This document shows, in pieces, positions 14,983 to 27,896 of a stretch of DNA of 64,000 bases (its first letter is position 1; the number at the start of each line of letters is the position of its first letter). Below the pieces are notes generated by a model, which saw only the letters and a program-made list of their open reading frames with translations, was not told the origin of the DNA and made no database searches. Both the position numbers and the translations under genes were made by a program. The DNA is taken from the NCBI GenBank assembly GCA_026929865.2, contig CM049418.1:11972001-12036000 (forward strand). The letters are read 5' to 3'. This DNA is from Hyperoplus lanceolatus. Its lineage: Eukaryota > Chordata > Actinopteri > Uranoscopiformes > Ammodytidae.

Positions 14983-17900
14983 GTGTTGGTGAGCATGAGA
15001 TTGTTAAAGGATGCAGTGCAAGTTCCTCGCGAGAATACAAAAAAAAAAGTTCTCAAGCAGAGGCAAACCTTTCTAGTCATACACACATGCAAAAGATCTT
15101 CCCTTTTTTTCTACTTTTTCACATCATCATTGAATTTAACAGCTGGACGAAAAGTATGGCTCGGACTGGACTTTAGCAGAGTGGGTAATGGACCACCATT
15201 CCAGATAACTCACAAAATGTAACACAGAAGGAGGTTAAATAACCATGAAAACACACTTAGGGAAGAATACTTGAGTCCAATGCTGGGATTAAATCCGGGT
15301 AGGATTTAGCACATTATAACATTCTTGACTTAAATTGTCGTTTTTGGAAGTATGAATATATTTTTTGGGGGGGCTGTGATCGAGTACTGACATGCTTTTA
15401 GTGTGCACGTTCCTATTTAATGGCTAAATATACAGTTCAACAGAGTGGAAATATGCCATTGTAAATTCTTAATGTGACCCCAGCTGAGGAGAAAAAGTGC
15501 TCTCATTACCACCACAACAGGACCGGTACAATTGTCCTTTGGTGACAAGCTCTCACACACATAGCAGTGATTGCAAATAAAATGTGCAGACCAGTCAGAT
15601 TTACAGAACAGTTAAGTGCTCCTGAGAACAGTGGTGCTGCCAGTTGCCTTTGATGGCTGCTGTGTGGGAGTTCAATTTTATAGTTCTGGCAAAAAAATAA
15701 GTGTTATTTTAGCGGCAGGTGCCCTGGAACATCTGCTTGAGGCCATCCGCTGAAATGCAGCAGAGTCAGGATGGGTTCAGTCTCTTGATGGTCTCTATGA
15801 TGGAGCGGGCCAGATTTAACTACAACCAGAGGGAAACTGGGAGTTATAAAGGACACTCTGTATTAGAGACCTGGACTTAAGATTCCTCTAGCTAACAGTG
15901 AGCAATTTGAGAAATCTAGTATTTTCATTGACCCCCCCCCAAATCAAGATGCTGCGATAACAGCATGCAAGTGGGACACATTGGGTATCCTTATTGGTCT
16001 TCAGCTATCAGACAGGCAACTCAAGAATCTTATGCACACTTTTCTATTTTTTTGAAAGCACTTATATGATTGTTTGCTACCTGGAAGGCTTATTTCAGGG
16101 CAGGAAGCTGCAGTCACTGAACTTGGCACACAACAATGCATCTGCTTTGTAGAATTTAGTACGATTTAATTGGCTCAACATGCAAGCATAACTGCATATT
16201 GCCAGCCAAGCAAATGCTTCCAGTTTTACTTTTGTGTTTGGGAGTGTACAGTAACTGCATACCATTTAAACCTGTTATCATATTCAAACGAAACATATCT
16301 AGTTGCATATTTTCTATTTGTTTGTAAGCGTCTATCACCACTGTCGATATGATGTGGGGTACTTGTACAGACTTGTAAAGACGAGTCACAGAATGCTTTA
16401 AAACAAAAAGTTACCTTTAAACTGCCATTTTACCCTCTGGCCAAACCCCCTGCCCTAAAGCTCTGCTGGCTTTATATCTGTAAACTGTGTAGGTTATAAG
16501 AGTCAATTGAATCCACTGTCATGTTCGCAGAGCCGTCCTGAGATAATGAGTGTTTGTGCGATGGTAGGTTATACTTGTGTAAGTATCCATTTACTGTGCC
16601 CACGGACATGGTGAGCAGCATTACGGGTAAGCTGTGGATTTCAAATAATGCCCGACTGGCTTTGAGGTGTCTTAGCACTGGCCAAGAAAAGTCTCTCCAC
16701 GCCATCACATTTCCACCACAAGCTTGTAAACAAGTCGGAATGCTTCTGTGAATTCATGCTTTTTTACGCCAGCCTAAAATTCACCGGTGAAGACAATATA
16801 GGGCTAGCCATTTCAGAGACGCAAAAAAACACATAGCATCGACAACTATACCATGTCGATCAAATTCCGTCTTTATGCCCATTCTAATGTGTAGTTGAAT
16901 TGAAACTGAACAATCTGTGTGTGTTTGCCGAGTTGCAGCCATTGGTTATGATGGATATGTCTGGGGTGCATTAGATAAATCTTCCATCTGGAGGAGGATG
17001 CTGCTTGTTAAAAATGAGCAGGATGCTCTCGGAGACTCGCGGAAAAAAAGCACAGACAAATTTACTATTGGAAAAATTGAGCCCTGAAGAAATGACAATG
17101 CAACACTCTCTGAGGAGACTTGTTGAAAAATACCAATAAAGAATCCCCCAACTGAACAAAATAAGGGTGTATTTCCTTATTGAAAAAGGTGTTGTTTAAG
17201 CAGATCCATCAAAACAATTGAATATGAGAAGGCTCATAGAATGGGACAATGCATCCAGGGGAAATCACATAAATCATATAACTACAGGCACTGGGAATAG
17301 CTGGAGTGATTTTTCCCTCCTGCGTACGGCTTTGAAAAGGACAGGCAGTCCATATAATTACTCACAATGGTCATGATATAGTGCATTGAGGATTTTGCTG
17401 TAATGATGCTTCTTTGATGTAAAAACATGGACACACTGTAAACATTTGCACAGTTGAACAAAACCGTCCACACAAAGATAATGTGATTCGAATCATGGCG
17501 TAATCATCGCATAGAGATAAATGGAAACAATTCAATATGACACATGCATATTCTTAAAGGCAACTGTGTTTGTGTGTGTTAGGAGGGAGTTTGGTTCATG
17601 ATGGAGGATGAAGTCTTCAAATGTTTATATGCATCATGTCATAACCTCTAGCCTTGTATCTCAAGCTATTATTTGGCCAGTGAAGGTTCAGATATTGAAT
17701 GAGGTGCTCAGTTGACTTTAATTATATTACCTTTTACATTGTGTATGTTTAGGGATGCAGATCAAAACAACCTCTTCCCCGACATGAAATACTAATATTT
17801 TGAATGTGATTTTTCAAACATAAAATAAAACAAAAATCCATTTAAAACTCTTGTTTGGAAAGCCCTCTTCCTGTGTACGGGTTGGAGTTTGCATCTGTTG

Positions 17901-20900
17901 AGTGTTGTAACTTTGAAAAGGAGATGGTAGCTTGACACGCCATGGCAGGGATCATACAAAAAAGTTAATATCTATAAGGATATGGAAATTATGTAACAGA
18001 AAATTCATCAGAACCTAATGCAGGCAATTTCTATGAGGCAGGTTTGAGGAAAAATATACAATTGATTAATACACTTTCTGCCATATACTGCATTCTCAGC
18101 AAGAATTGCTTGCCGTTTGTCTTAGCTTTAAATTTCACTACTCGACAGGCAATACCTATGTACTTCCCTGTAATTAAAAAGTGAATTAATCTTGAGTGCT
18201 GGCTGTCATAAATTTCCCTATTTTTCCCTCAGCCTGCTTCCTGGTTCCCCTCGATAAATATATTCAGAGCAATCAATAGGGGTATTACTATATATATATA
18301 TCGCGGTGGGAATCAGCTTGGCAGGTTGCCCTTGGCTGTGCTACACATCCTGCGTTGCCCATTTTATCCTCCAAAATGTCCGTGTCTTGTTCTATATGAG
18401 GACTTGGCCGCTGTTGAGGGGACAGTGGGAGTAACGTGTGGGAGGATTTGAGCAAAGGCCTCTCCTGTTTAGCTGGAATTTGCTTTAGAAATGTTCGAGT
18501 GAAAGTTGAAGAAACAAAATGGCAGAAAATAGACTTTCAATATCTGCCTGGGCAGGAACTCCCCGGAGAAAGGGAGGAAAGAGAGAGAGAAAGTAAACAG
18601 CGCTAATGTGACAAGTTCTGCTTACTTGAACATTTGAAATAAAGTGAAAGAAAGTTGCAATTAGGCAGATGTGTAAACCAAGGCGGTGTGCTGTAATTAA
18701 TCATGATTGCGTTAATTACACTTTGTTTTTGCCATAACGAGCAGTAAAAAGAGATGAAGAGCAGGGGGAGAATGTAGAACATGAAGGATCTTATGCCAAA
18801 CGACACTGCAGCCTCACAGTGGCTATATTGAGATTTCATTGCTGTGGATATTAAAAAATGCCAATGCTCTCCCTGCGGCAAATAAGTTTCCTCTCATTCC
18901 GGCTACCCCAGCAGAGTGAATTATTTCTCTGCTCCGTCTGTAAAAACTTGTCTTTTAAGTCCATTATTGCTCTATTTTCCATAAGCAAAGCCATGTCTGA
19001 TATAATCTTTTAATTAAGATTTTACAAGTTGCTTCCTCCAGCTCAAAAAAACAAGATTTTTTTTTTTCGTGCTACAGCATACTTCCCAAGGACATATTAC
19101 AGTTTCTTTGTTTAGTTTAGCAAATAACCCATTTTACATTCCACAACTGTGATGAGAAACAATAAAATGAGCATCCCTTTAAAGCCTATAATAAAGATTA
19201 TTGAGGATGAGGGTGCTTCAAATAGTTGCAGTCAGTGGAATCGTACATTCTAAATTTCATTACAGATACAAGGTTGGCCGAGCTCGATTTTGAAAGGAAC
19301 TGTCTTTGTGACAACCAGTTTGGACTATAATAAGCAGTATTCCAACTATCTAAATGCTTGACTGGTAATGGTAATGAAACAAAATATTTGAAGAAGAAAA
19401 TTAATTTTTTTTGGTTACATATGAGATAGAGTCATCACTCCACTAGATAAACAGCCGAGATAATTATGAATTGGTCACAAAAATGTATCATTTATGCAGC
19501 ATGTAGCACACTTTTAAAAGATAGTAATGGGGCTCAGAGTACATGCTTATGACAATGCTATATTAACCACGAGTACTTTTCAACCAACAAGGTGATTTAT
19601 CAAAGACTTATAATGCTTACTGTTTTCATTAGGCCTGGCTTTTCAGTTGCTATTTCAAATAGTATGGTAATTTCCCTATTTACGTGCAAAACAAAATGTG
19701 CACTGTGTGATTGTATGTATAGTTCAGATATCCTCCCACCATGTATTAAGAAGAAGTTGAACCTAAGCTTATCAGTGCTTATCAGTACGTTACAGTCACC
19801 ACTGTTCTGAGCCTAAAGGACAATTGCTAAAGAACTATTTCATGTGGCATAGATCTAAGAAACCAAACACATTTAAATAAATACTGTCAAAGATGGAACA
19901 ACAGCATCCGTGTATTGTCTGGGCAGGTCAATGTTCTCAGCTAGAAACAACAACGTCCAACATCAAAGTCATTGGTACGCCCCTTAACTGTTTCCATAAA
20001 ATAAAAAAGTTACGGGAATTTATGTTTTATTGTTAATCCAAGCAATCTTTAATGCAATGTTAATATTACTAATAATAACAAAAAGACCCTGGTTTTAATA
20101 AACCAGAATGATCCCCTACGATTTTTCCCACAAGTTCAGCCTCATAGCCTCAGTTGTAAATCTTAATTAGTGTTGGTGGAAATATCGACTGGGGTGTTTT
20201 TGTGCTCCCAGGGGAATCTAAATGTCGAAACATGGTGACCCTGTACTTCATTCATATAATGATAAGCCCTTCTTCATTGGGCACTTTGTTTTCCCCCATT
20301 AATGGTAACAAGCCAATTAAATGAGTTACATTTGGTTTGGTCTGCCTTCAACACAACCAATTATATTTGAACATTTATAGGAAACTGTCCATCGCAAAAA
20401 GCAAAAAAAGATCCCAATATTATTCAAAGCTTAATAACATCCCTCGCAGCATTAGACTTTGATTGCAGCCATCTATCCACCACTTGTGTGTCAGTGACCA
20501 CTGCATAAAATCCATACTACGCTCCAGGGCCTCCTTAACTGTGATGGCGATGCAATAGCTACTAGATTCAGATAAGTGTTATTGCTATAATAGTCTGTAC
20601 CTCTGTAATACAATACAGTGTGTATAACTGTGGAACTGTTTCACTACAGTCTACTCGGGCAAATACAACCACACTGTACTTGAGTGAACATGTTTCCCTC
20701 CCAACGTTCCAGTCAATCCAACTGGGTTCATCCAATATTGGCATTTGACTTTAACCACAGCGAGCTTTGATGGCAAGTGCCTAAAATGATTTCAGCCAAC
20801 GTATTTTGGCACTCGGCTCAGCACTCTAACATCCTTTGGAATGTTCAATGGGAATAGCACGAACCCTCCTGCATTATTCAAAGTGAGCTGCAATATACCT

Positions 20901-21810
20901 CCGGTAACAAAAACAAAACCAGTTGGCCTAAGCACTTCCATAAACAAGGATATGATCGTCTTTAATAATAAAAAAGCACTCAGGTGGATGTTACATAATC
21001 GAAAAAGATATCAAAAAAAGTGAGGTTGCTTGTTGCATTTCAGAAGTAGGCAATACAGCATGAAGCTACCAGGACCTGCCCGGTCCCTCAGTGGCTATCG
21101 TGCAATGGTTACTGGACCAATATTACCTTCATTATTCCTCTTTTAAATAAAACACTTAGAACTGTGCAGCAACATTTAACCTAACTGTACTTCAAATGTG
21201 GCGCACTGGCCCCCCTGAAATTAAATTTGAAAACCCTTGTGCAGTGTGACTAATAAACTTAACTGACTCCCTGTGATCAGTGTGTGCGACAGTTGAGCAG
21301 ATATCACTTCTCTGATGCTCTCTTTCATCAGTCTCTCAGCCTTTGTACCCATCCTCAACTGCAACCTTTCTTATCGCCCGATACACACGCCTGACCTTCC
21401 ACACGTACACATACAGCCCCTCTGGCTGAGAAGCCACATGTGAACCTGGGCTGTCATTGACATTCTCTTGCATCAGCGGGGCCCAAGCTCCAAATGACAC
21501 CGTGACCCGGCAGGCACACGATTGTGATCAAGTGACATCAAGGCAGGAGAGGCCATGACCGCCAGATAAAACGCTTGTGTCCCTTCTACTCACTCCATCA
21601 CTGCCAGTGCACAATGGGCATTCTGAGTCACCCTGGTTACAAATATTACTAAGTTTTCAATGTGGGTTGAATCCTGCATCGGCAAAGGTGTCTAGTTTGT
21701 GTCAATATGTCTGAAACAACTTGTATTTCAATTTTTGTTGCATCATTGCTGCTAGTATTGGTGTTCTCTCTCTCTCTCTCTGTTTGGGTCTGTTTAGGTC
21801 AGGCTAATGT

Positions 21811-22330
21811 CAGTGCTAGGGTTGCAAAATTCCGGGAATTTTCAAAGTTGGAAACTTTCCATGGGAATTTATGGGAATTAACGGGAATTTTGGGAATTAA
21901 CGGGAATAAACGGGAATTTACTAAATTTAAAGCAACCCAAATGCACTAAATTCTCCTAACTATGTTATTTCAGTCCAGGCAAACGTTCTAGACTGTAAAA
22001 AGCAGTTTTTTCCAACTAAGTTTTAATATATTTTTGAACATTTAATTTCAAATCAGATTTTTTCAGAAGTTTATTGAGACACCCAACTTGATATCATACA
22101 TTGATTTCTACTAGACCAGGTTTACAGAGGCTTCAACTGTGATTTTAAATATAGTTGGGGAAAATATATTTTAGCATAATCTTGACTAAAACAACCAGAT
22201 TTTATTGAAGTACACTTGGCAAATTGCACATAGCACACATCCTACTGCAGGGGTACTGAGGCCACGCCCCCTACATGCTCTGTGCATTCCTCCATCACAT
22301 GGGGTGCATTTGACTATTTATTGAATGGGT
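21811..22330 (+). mobile_element. hAT-like transposon terminal fragment
   Basis: The left end starts cagtgctagggttgcaaaat and then carries repeated gggaatt/cgggaat units (about 21830-21920). CAG-starting ends with subterminal short repeats are usual for fish hAT elements. The sequence to about 22330 has the character of transposon UTR, and part of it (21990-22130) has a relative at 62108-62238. The other terminus was not found. No transposase was recognised. Confidence 0.55.
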
Positions 22331-22391
22331 CGGGTCAGACAGATGAGTAATATTTTACTCGACATTCATCTTTTTGTTGTTCAGTGAAATT

Positions 22392-23433
22392 GATAGAAAC
22401 CAGATTTTTTTTGTTTTGTTTTATTTCCTTGTACTAATGTCTTGAAAATTTACATTTTTTGTGTTTTTTTTTAATTGCATCGGTTTTCTCTCATATACCA
22501 TTGGTTTTAAGTACAGGCTGAGATTTAATATTGCTCTCCTCTGCTACTAGCCACTGCAGGCCACATGAATAAATTGTTTCAGCTAAAATGCTCTCTTTGT
22601 ATTCTTAGTGATGGCTTAGTATAGTATAGATGTGTTTTTCGACAAATAAGTGTGTGTGCGTGTCTGTGTGTGTATCCCAACACGGACACTCAAATTCACA
22701 TAGAGAAAAACAGTTCAGTGTAAATCTATAAAAACTGCATGTTTTGATCCCATGATCAATTGAGGTTAAATACATGAATTTGGTAATATTAGACATTCAT
22801 CCTGTTCTTATACCTTGAAATTTTAAATTTTTACTATTTTACAGCTGATGCGTGAATTTCATCCTTATATGCCTGAAGAGCAAAGATACCCCTAGTGGAA
22901 ACGAGGGAACTGTGATTCATGTTGTATTGTTATTAGTTGGAAAGGGTATAGGCAGGACTTAATTCATAAAACATCTGAAAAAATCAGAAAAATCTTAAAT
23001 TTCAAGTTATAAGAGCAGGATGAATGTGTAATATTACCATATTCACAAATATATCCTCAATTAACCATGGGATCGAAACATGCTGTTTTCATGGATTTAC
23101 ATTGAGCTGTTTTTCTATGTGAATTTCACTATCTGTTATTGGATACACACACAGGCACACATATTCACAAATACATATTTGTTGAAATACACATATACAC
23201 TACTCTATGCCATTATGAAGAACCCAGACAGAGCATGTTATCTCAAATATTGTATTCATGTGGCCTGCAGTGGCCTAAGTAGCAAGGTAGTGCAAATTTA
23301 CATTTTAGCCTGTAGAAGAAACACTGGCATATGTGTGAAATTAACAACAACTAGTAAAAAACACAAAAAATGGAAAATGTCAAGACATTAGTACAAGGAA
23401 CCAAAAGAATAATAAAAAAAATCAGTTTCTCTC
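22392..23433. repeat. Large imperfect inverted repeat (about 440-bp arms)
   Basis: The left arm (about 22392-22838) is the reverse complement of the right arm (about 22982-23433), with a central spacer near 22839-22981. Shared blocks, read in the left-arm direction, include ttccttgtactaatgtcttg, the pair ccactgcaggccacatgaat and its complement near 23250-23270, attcacatagaaaaacag-like sequence, and acattcatcctg. The arms differ by scattered substitutions and small indels, so the duplication is old. It may be a foldback element; no target-site duplication was identified. Confidence 0.8.
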
Positions 23434-23517
23434 ATCTTTTGGCAGCAGAGTCAAAAAGTGTAGTTTTAATAGAATTCTGTGTGTCATACAATGGCCCTTA
23501 ATGGAGGGCACATTTTA

Positions 23518-24240
23518 AATCTTAAATAGCAAAAAGAATAGAAATGTATTCAATTCAATATTATTGTTAATTCTTGACATCACACTCTTATAATCCCCCT
23601 CAAAAAAATCCAATTTAGACTAATTATTTAGCTTTTAATTGATTTTTGGTGTTTTTTCATTAAAACAAACGAGTGACTTTTTCTAAAACAACTGGAATTT
23701 AAAGGGTTAAAATCCTTAAAATAAAGATGAATATGGTTTGTATGGTGAGGACTTGAGTTGAAAAAGAAAGTTATAAAAAAAAATTGGTGGAAAAATACAT
23801 TCATGTTATTTTTATCTACATATCAATTCAAAGAGACATCTTAAGCGCCGAAGGAGGCAGAGTGTGAGTTTTTTTTAAAATCTTAGATATAAAAAAATAT
23901 AAAAATGCATTCAAATCAATTTCATTGCACATTTTTTACATCTATCACACTCTTATAATCCCCCTCAAAAAAATCTAATTCAGGCTAATTATTTAGCTTT
24001 TAATTGATTTTTTGTGTTTTTTCATTAAAAAAACAAGTGACTTTTTCTAAAACAACTGGAATTTAAAGGGTTAAAATCCTTAAAATAAAGATGAATATGG
24101 TTTGTATGGTGAGGACTCGAGTTGAAAAAGAAAGTTATAAAAAAAAATTGGTGGAAAAATAAATTCATGTTATTTTTATCTACATATCAATTCAAAGTGA
24201 CACCTTAAGCGCCGAAGGAGGCAGAGTGTGAGTCTTTTTA
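23518..24240 (+). repeat. Two-copy tandem duplication, unit about 365 bp
   Basis: Unit 1 (about 23518-23878) and unit 2 (about 23879-24240) align over their length. The phrase cacactcttataatccccct begins at 23581 and again at 23946, and gcgccgaaggaggcagagtg at 23845 and 24209, giving a period of 364-365 bp. Differences are few, such as acttgag versus actcgag. No coding content was seen. Confidence 0.9.
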
Positions 24241-24615
24241 AGGATGCACTGAAGGTTAAGTCACTATTTTCGTACAGTTTCGGGTAAACAGAGACGGAAA
24301 AAGCAGTTTCTCTTCCGTCTTCTTTGTTGCCAAGGCGACGAGTCCCGACGATCTAATATCTGATTGGCCCTTTGAAAAAAGCGGCGGTGACGTCCCACCG
24401 CCTTTCTGAAAAGTTGAACTTTTTTCAACTTGCAAATCTCGAAGCGGCCGCGCAAAAAGGCAAAAACGCTCGGAAAAAAAACGCTGGGCGCTGCGCCTTT
24501 TCTCCGAAGGCGGCCGCTTCTCATTGGGAATCAATTGAAAAAAGGCACTTGCGGTGGGCAAAAGGCGGTAGGTGGACACGGGCCAGGGTACAATTCTACC
24601 CTTTAGTTGTTGTTT
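24241..24615. repeat. CpG-rich, self-complementary repeat segment
   Basis: This block is far richer in CpG than its surroundings, with gaagcggccgcgc near 24440 and ggcggccgcttc near 24510 forming an inverted pair, plus the short hairpin aagttgaacttttttcaactt at about 24412-24431. It follows directly after the tandem duplication. It resembles fish DNA-transposon sequence, but I cannot name the family. The 200-residue minus-strand frame across it has no recognisable domain. Confidence 0.5.
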
Positions 24616-25759
24616 GAATGTGTTCTGAGTCATTCTGGTCCATTGAGCGTAGTCAGTGAATAAAACATTATCTCTGCACTGCCATGATATGATTGATGAA
24701 TATTGGGGCACAATGCTATTTCTAAGAAGCCAATCCTCCTTGAGCTTCAAGCTAATACCAGAAACCCGACATTTCGGTCTGATGGTTAAGACGTCAAGGT
24801 CCATTGCAAATGCATTGGAAATATCTGGATGAGACATTTCCACACAACACAAACCCACTCATCTGACAATCCAAGCTCAACCAGTAATCTCCCACACCCG
24901 TAACACACAGCCTGAACTCCTCCGAAACACATTCTATTTTCTTTTCTAGATGAAAACAAAACAGTTGACATAGGGGCTAGTCAACAATCTATTTATTATT
25001 TGTCCTGGTCACACATTCATCGCACTGGCTAACTGGAATGACCCCCCCCCCCCCTCCCTAAACTGGCCAGCCCTGTGTCTATTTGACTTGAACTCTATTC
25101 CAACCTACTCTTGTTGCCAGCGGCCTGTTTAATTCCTGCTTGGTGCCATTTCTGCACAGTGGCCCCCTATTGCCGAGCTAAGAATCCCTTGCCTCCCATT
25201 GCCCCTCTTCCTTCTCCCCTCCCCTCTCTTCCTTCCTCTCTCAACCCCTTTGCCAGTGGCCCTGCAAATCTCCGGAGGCGGGCAGTGCCAAGCGTTCCAG
25301 CTGTTTAAACAGGTCAGCGGTCGGTGGCGTGTGCCAGCAGAGGGTAGCTTTGCCATTGTGGTGCCCTACATCACCGCTTTGTTGTGCTAACACCCCCTGA
25401 ATACTGTATGTTGTCCACAAGAGAGCCCAAACCATACTGGATTTACATGGATTTTATTGCAGCAGACCGCCTTAAATGTTGATGAAAAGATCAGAGCTGT
25501 GTAACAAATGCATGAATATAGATTAATTTAAGGTGGCGGTGTAAAACCACTGAGTGTGCACAATTTTAAGGCAGCCTGCATTTTCCAACAACCAGAATAA
25601 TGCAGGGGAAAGCTGTTAACATGTATTGATTTCACCTTTCAGATCCACTACAGTCATTCTTTTGCAATGCCACATTATAAAGCTACCACAATATGTAGTC
25701 AGAACTCTGCAAGCTTGTGGAACTTCACCTGCTTTTATGACGCTTTCTGTTCCATTTAG

Positions 25760-27188
25760 TTAAAGGTGCTGTAAGCGGAATGGTTCTTTTAGCTAAGTTC
25801 CTGTCAGTTACTGCAGTTAGCAGTCCCCTCGCTCGTCCCTATGTCACCACATTAATGCAGTGCGGTCTTCAAGCAGCGAGTTATCTAGCCTCATCTCAGA
25901 TCCATAAGTGTGATAAAACATAAAAACCATCAAAACAGACATTGGGAAGGATTTTTACCTGCTCTGCCATTGTAGGCGCATAAACATTCACCCATGTGTC
26001 ACTCTGGCGTGCACCGGCAGTGAGACCATGGAGTGAGACGGGTGTCGGTTTGCATCGTTCTCTCCTGTGATTGGATATTAATTTCGGGATGCCCAAAAAG
26101 TTTATTTGCCGATTACATTCAGAGCAGCTGACTGAGAGATCGGCTTTTGAAACGTGCACATTATGTAAGTGATCACTGTATGAATAAAGAGTGATTTCAC
26201 ACTTATATTAATAAAAATAAACCGCATAGGGGAGAACGGGGTAATTTGTCACATGGGTTGGATGTCACATTCGTTATATCTCGCCACCAGAGCGCGCTAG
26301 CTCTGAAATGTTGATATAAAAAAGGTCCAGAATTGGGATCAGAGGTCACATACATAGACTTCCTTGGAGGAAGACAGCTGTATTTCAGGTGAGAGGATGT
26401 TTTGTGTTTTTCATGTCAAATTCAAAATATTTTGCTTCTCAGTATTTTTCTTCTAGGCTTTTACACAATGGGTTTATAACAAAACACTTGTTACCCTCAG
26501 AAAGTGTGAAGGGTAAGCTATAGTTTAGATTGTTGTTAGCAAGCTAATTAGTTGTCAGATGGTTGTTGGCCTTGATGCTAGCAAGAAATTCAGGTTGGGG
26601 TTGGTCGTCAAATTTTTTGGGGGGTTGGTTGTCACATGTTATCTCAAGGCTGCAGCCAGAAAAGGAACCCAATAACGAAAGAAATTGTCAAGCTGTATCC
26701 TCACTGACACCCCAGAGAAGGAAAGAATAGAGCAGGAAAAGGCAGCTAGCAAGCAAAAGAAAAAAGGGCAACAAAATCAAAACAACCCAGTGCATCCCAA
26801 ACTAGACCAGCTGCCAAGGCTACAGTAAGTTATGTAGGCCTATTTGTCAACTTGACAATGCAATTAAACTTTCAAATTTGGTTCTGCCTCATTGCCTTCT
26901 TTTTAAGATTTTTCCCATTAAGATAACATTGTGACAAACAACCCCATAGTGTGTGACAACCGATCCCTTGATGGGGTTGGTTGTCACAATGTGTCAGAGT
27001 GTCTTTGATGGTAAATTACTTCTTCATTACAATAAATTGGAAAAAAAGAGAGACACACATTTCAAGCCAACACCTTAAGCTTCAATTTAATGTAAGAATG
27101 GCTATTGACAGATGTTTTGGTGATGAGCAATTCTCACTAGAGTAAAAAGTGTGCCTACTTACCCCGTTCTCCCCTACTTCACCTTTAA
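25760..27188 (+). mobile_element. TTAA-flanked MITE, copy 1, split by a nested element
   Basis: Left end TTAAAGGTGCTGTAAGC and right end cttcacctttaa form short inverted termini flanked by TTAA, as expected of a non-autonomous piggyBac-type element. The body (to 26226) matches the copies at 31506-31869 and 54299-54523, sharing blocks such as gcagcgagttatctagc, catctcagatccataagtg and aaaacagacattgggaagga. The last few bases are separated from the body by a 946-bp insertion at a TA. Superfamily is inferred from the TTAA only. Confidence 0.75.
26229..27174. mobile_element. Nested TA-flanked DNA transposon with 16-bp perfect TIRs
   Basis: The element begins ggggagaacggggtaa at 26229 and ends with its exact reverse complement at 27159-27174. 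It is bracketed by TA at 26227-26228 and 27175-27176. Comparison with MITE copy 2 shows where the host element was interrupted, fixing the boundaries. Inside, the phrase ggttggttgtcaca or its complement recurs. TA target duplication suggests a mariner/Tc1-type non-autonomous element. No transposase frame was seen. Confidence 0.85.
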
Positions 27189-27843
27189 ATAATTGAAAAA
27201 AAAGGTCCCTTAAAACGGACAAATATCTAATTTCCAGAGATGCCCGTCAGCTCATGGTAATCCGACAGCATTTTATGGAAATATGGATGGAAATCTGAAT
27301 CTGTGATGAAACAAAAGGACAAACTTTGATGGTGCCTCGTAATTTAGGGAGTTAACAAATCCAGACACGAAAAATGTGAGATGAGCATTCTACCTCATGA
27401 AGGTCGAAGTAAAGGTCACTTTATAGATTTCAAATAGAAAGTCATAGGAGAGTATTTAAAAAAAATAAAATGGAGCAGTGGAGGTGATGTACTGCAGGCC
27501 TATGCAATACAAGGCTTTAATCATGTGAACAATATCGAGACGAGTGTAACGTCGTTTTGATCAGACTGGCAGACTGACTGGTTAACTGCTATGTAGGTGG
27601 ATGGAAAGCAGAATGTTTGAATACATATAAGATCAGCCCATTGAGAAGTTATATGAGCGCGATCTCTCATTGTAGAGTAACAGTCGCTCATTAAAAGAAG
27701 ACCCGATGCCCCGGAGGGCTTGACTTGTTTTTTTTGCGAATGCAGTTGACGCACCGATGCAAATTTGAAAAACAATTAAGGCTACATCGCTAAAATATAA
27801 ATAACACCATTCATACTAGGGGCATTTTAAAAGTAACAGTATG

Positions 27844-27855
27844 GTAAATAAATAA

Positions 27856-27890
<35 letters not shown>
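27844..27890 (+). repeat. (AAAT)n-(AT)n microsatellite
   Basis: A short aaat repeat leads into about 31 bp of AT repeat, followed by cacacag. Confidence 0.95.

Positions 27891-27896
<6 letters not shown>

Noticed and set aside
24256-24858. 200-residue minus-strand open frame
   Set aside because: It spans a CpG-rich repeat and unrelated flank, has no recognisable domain, and CpG-rich repeats often lack stops by chance.
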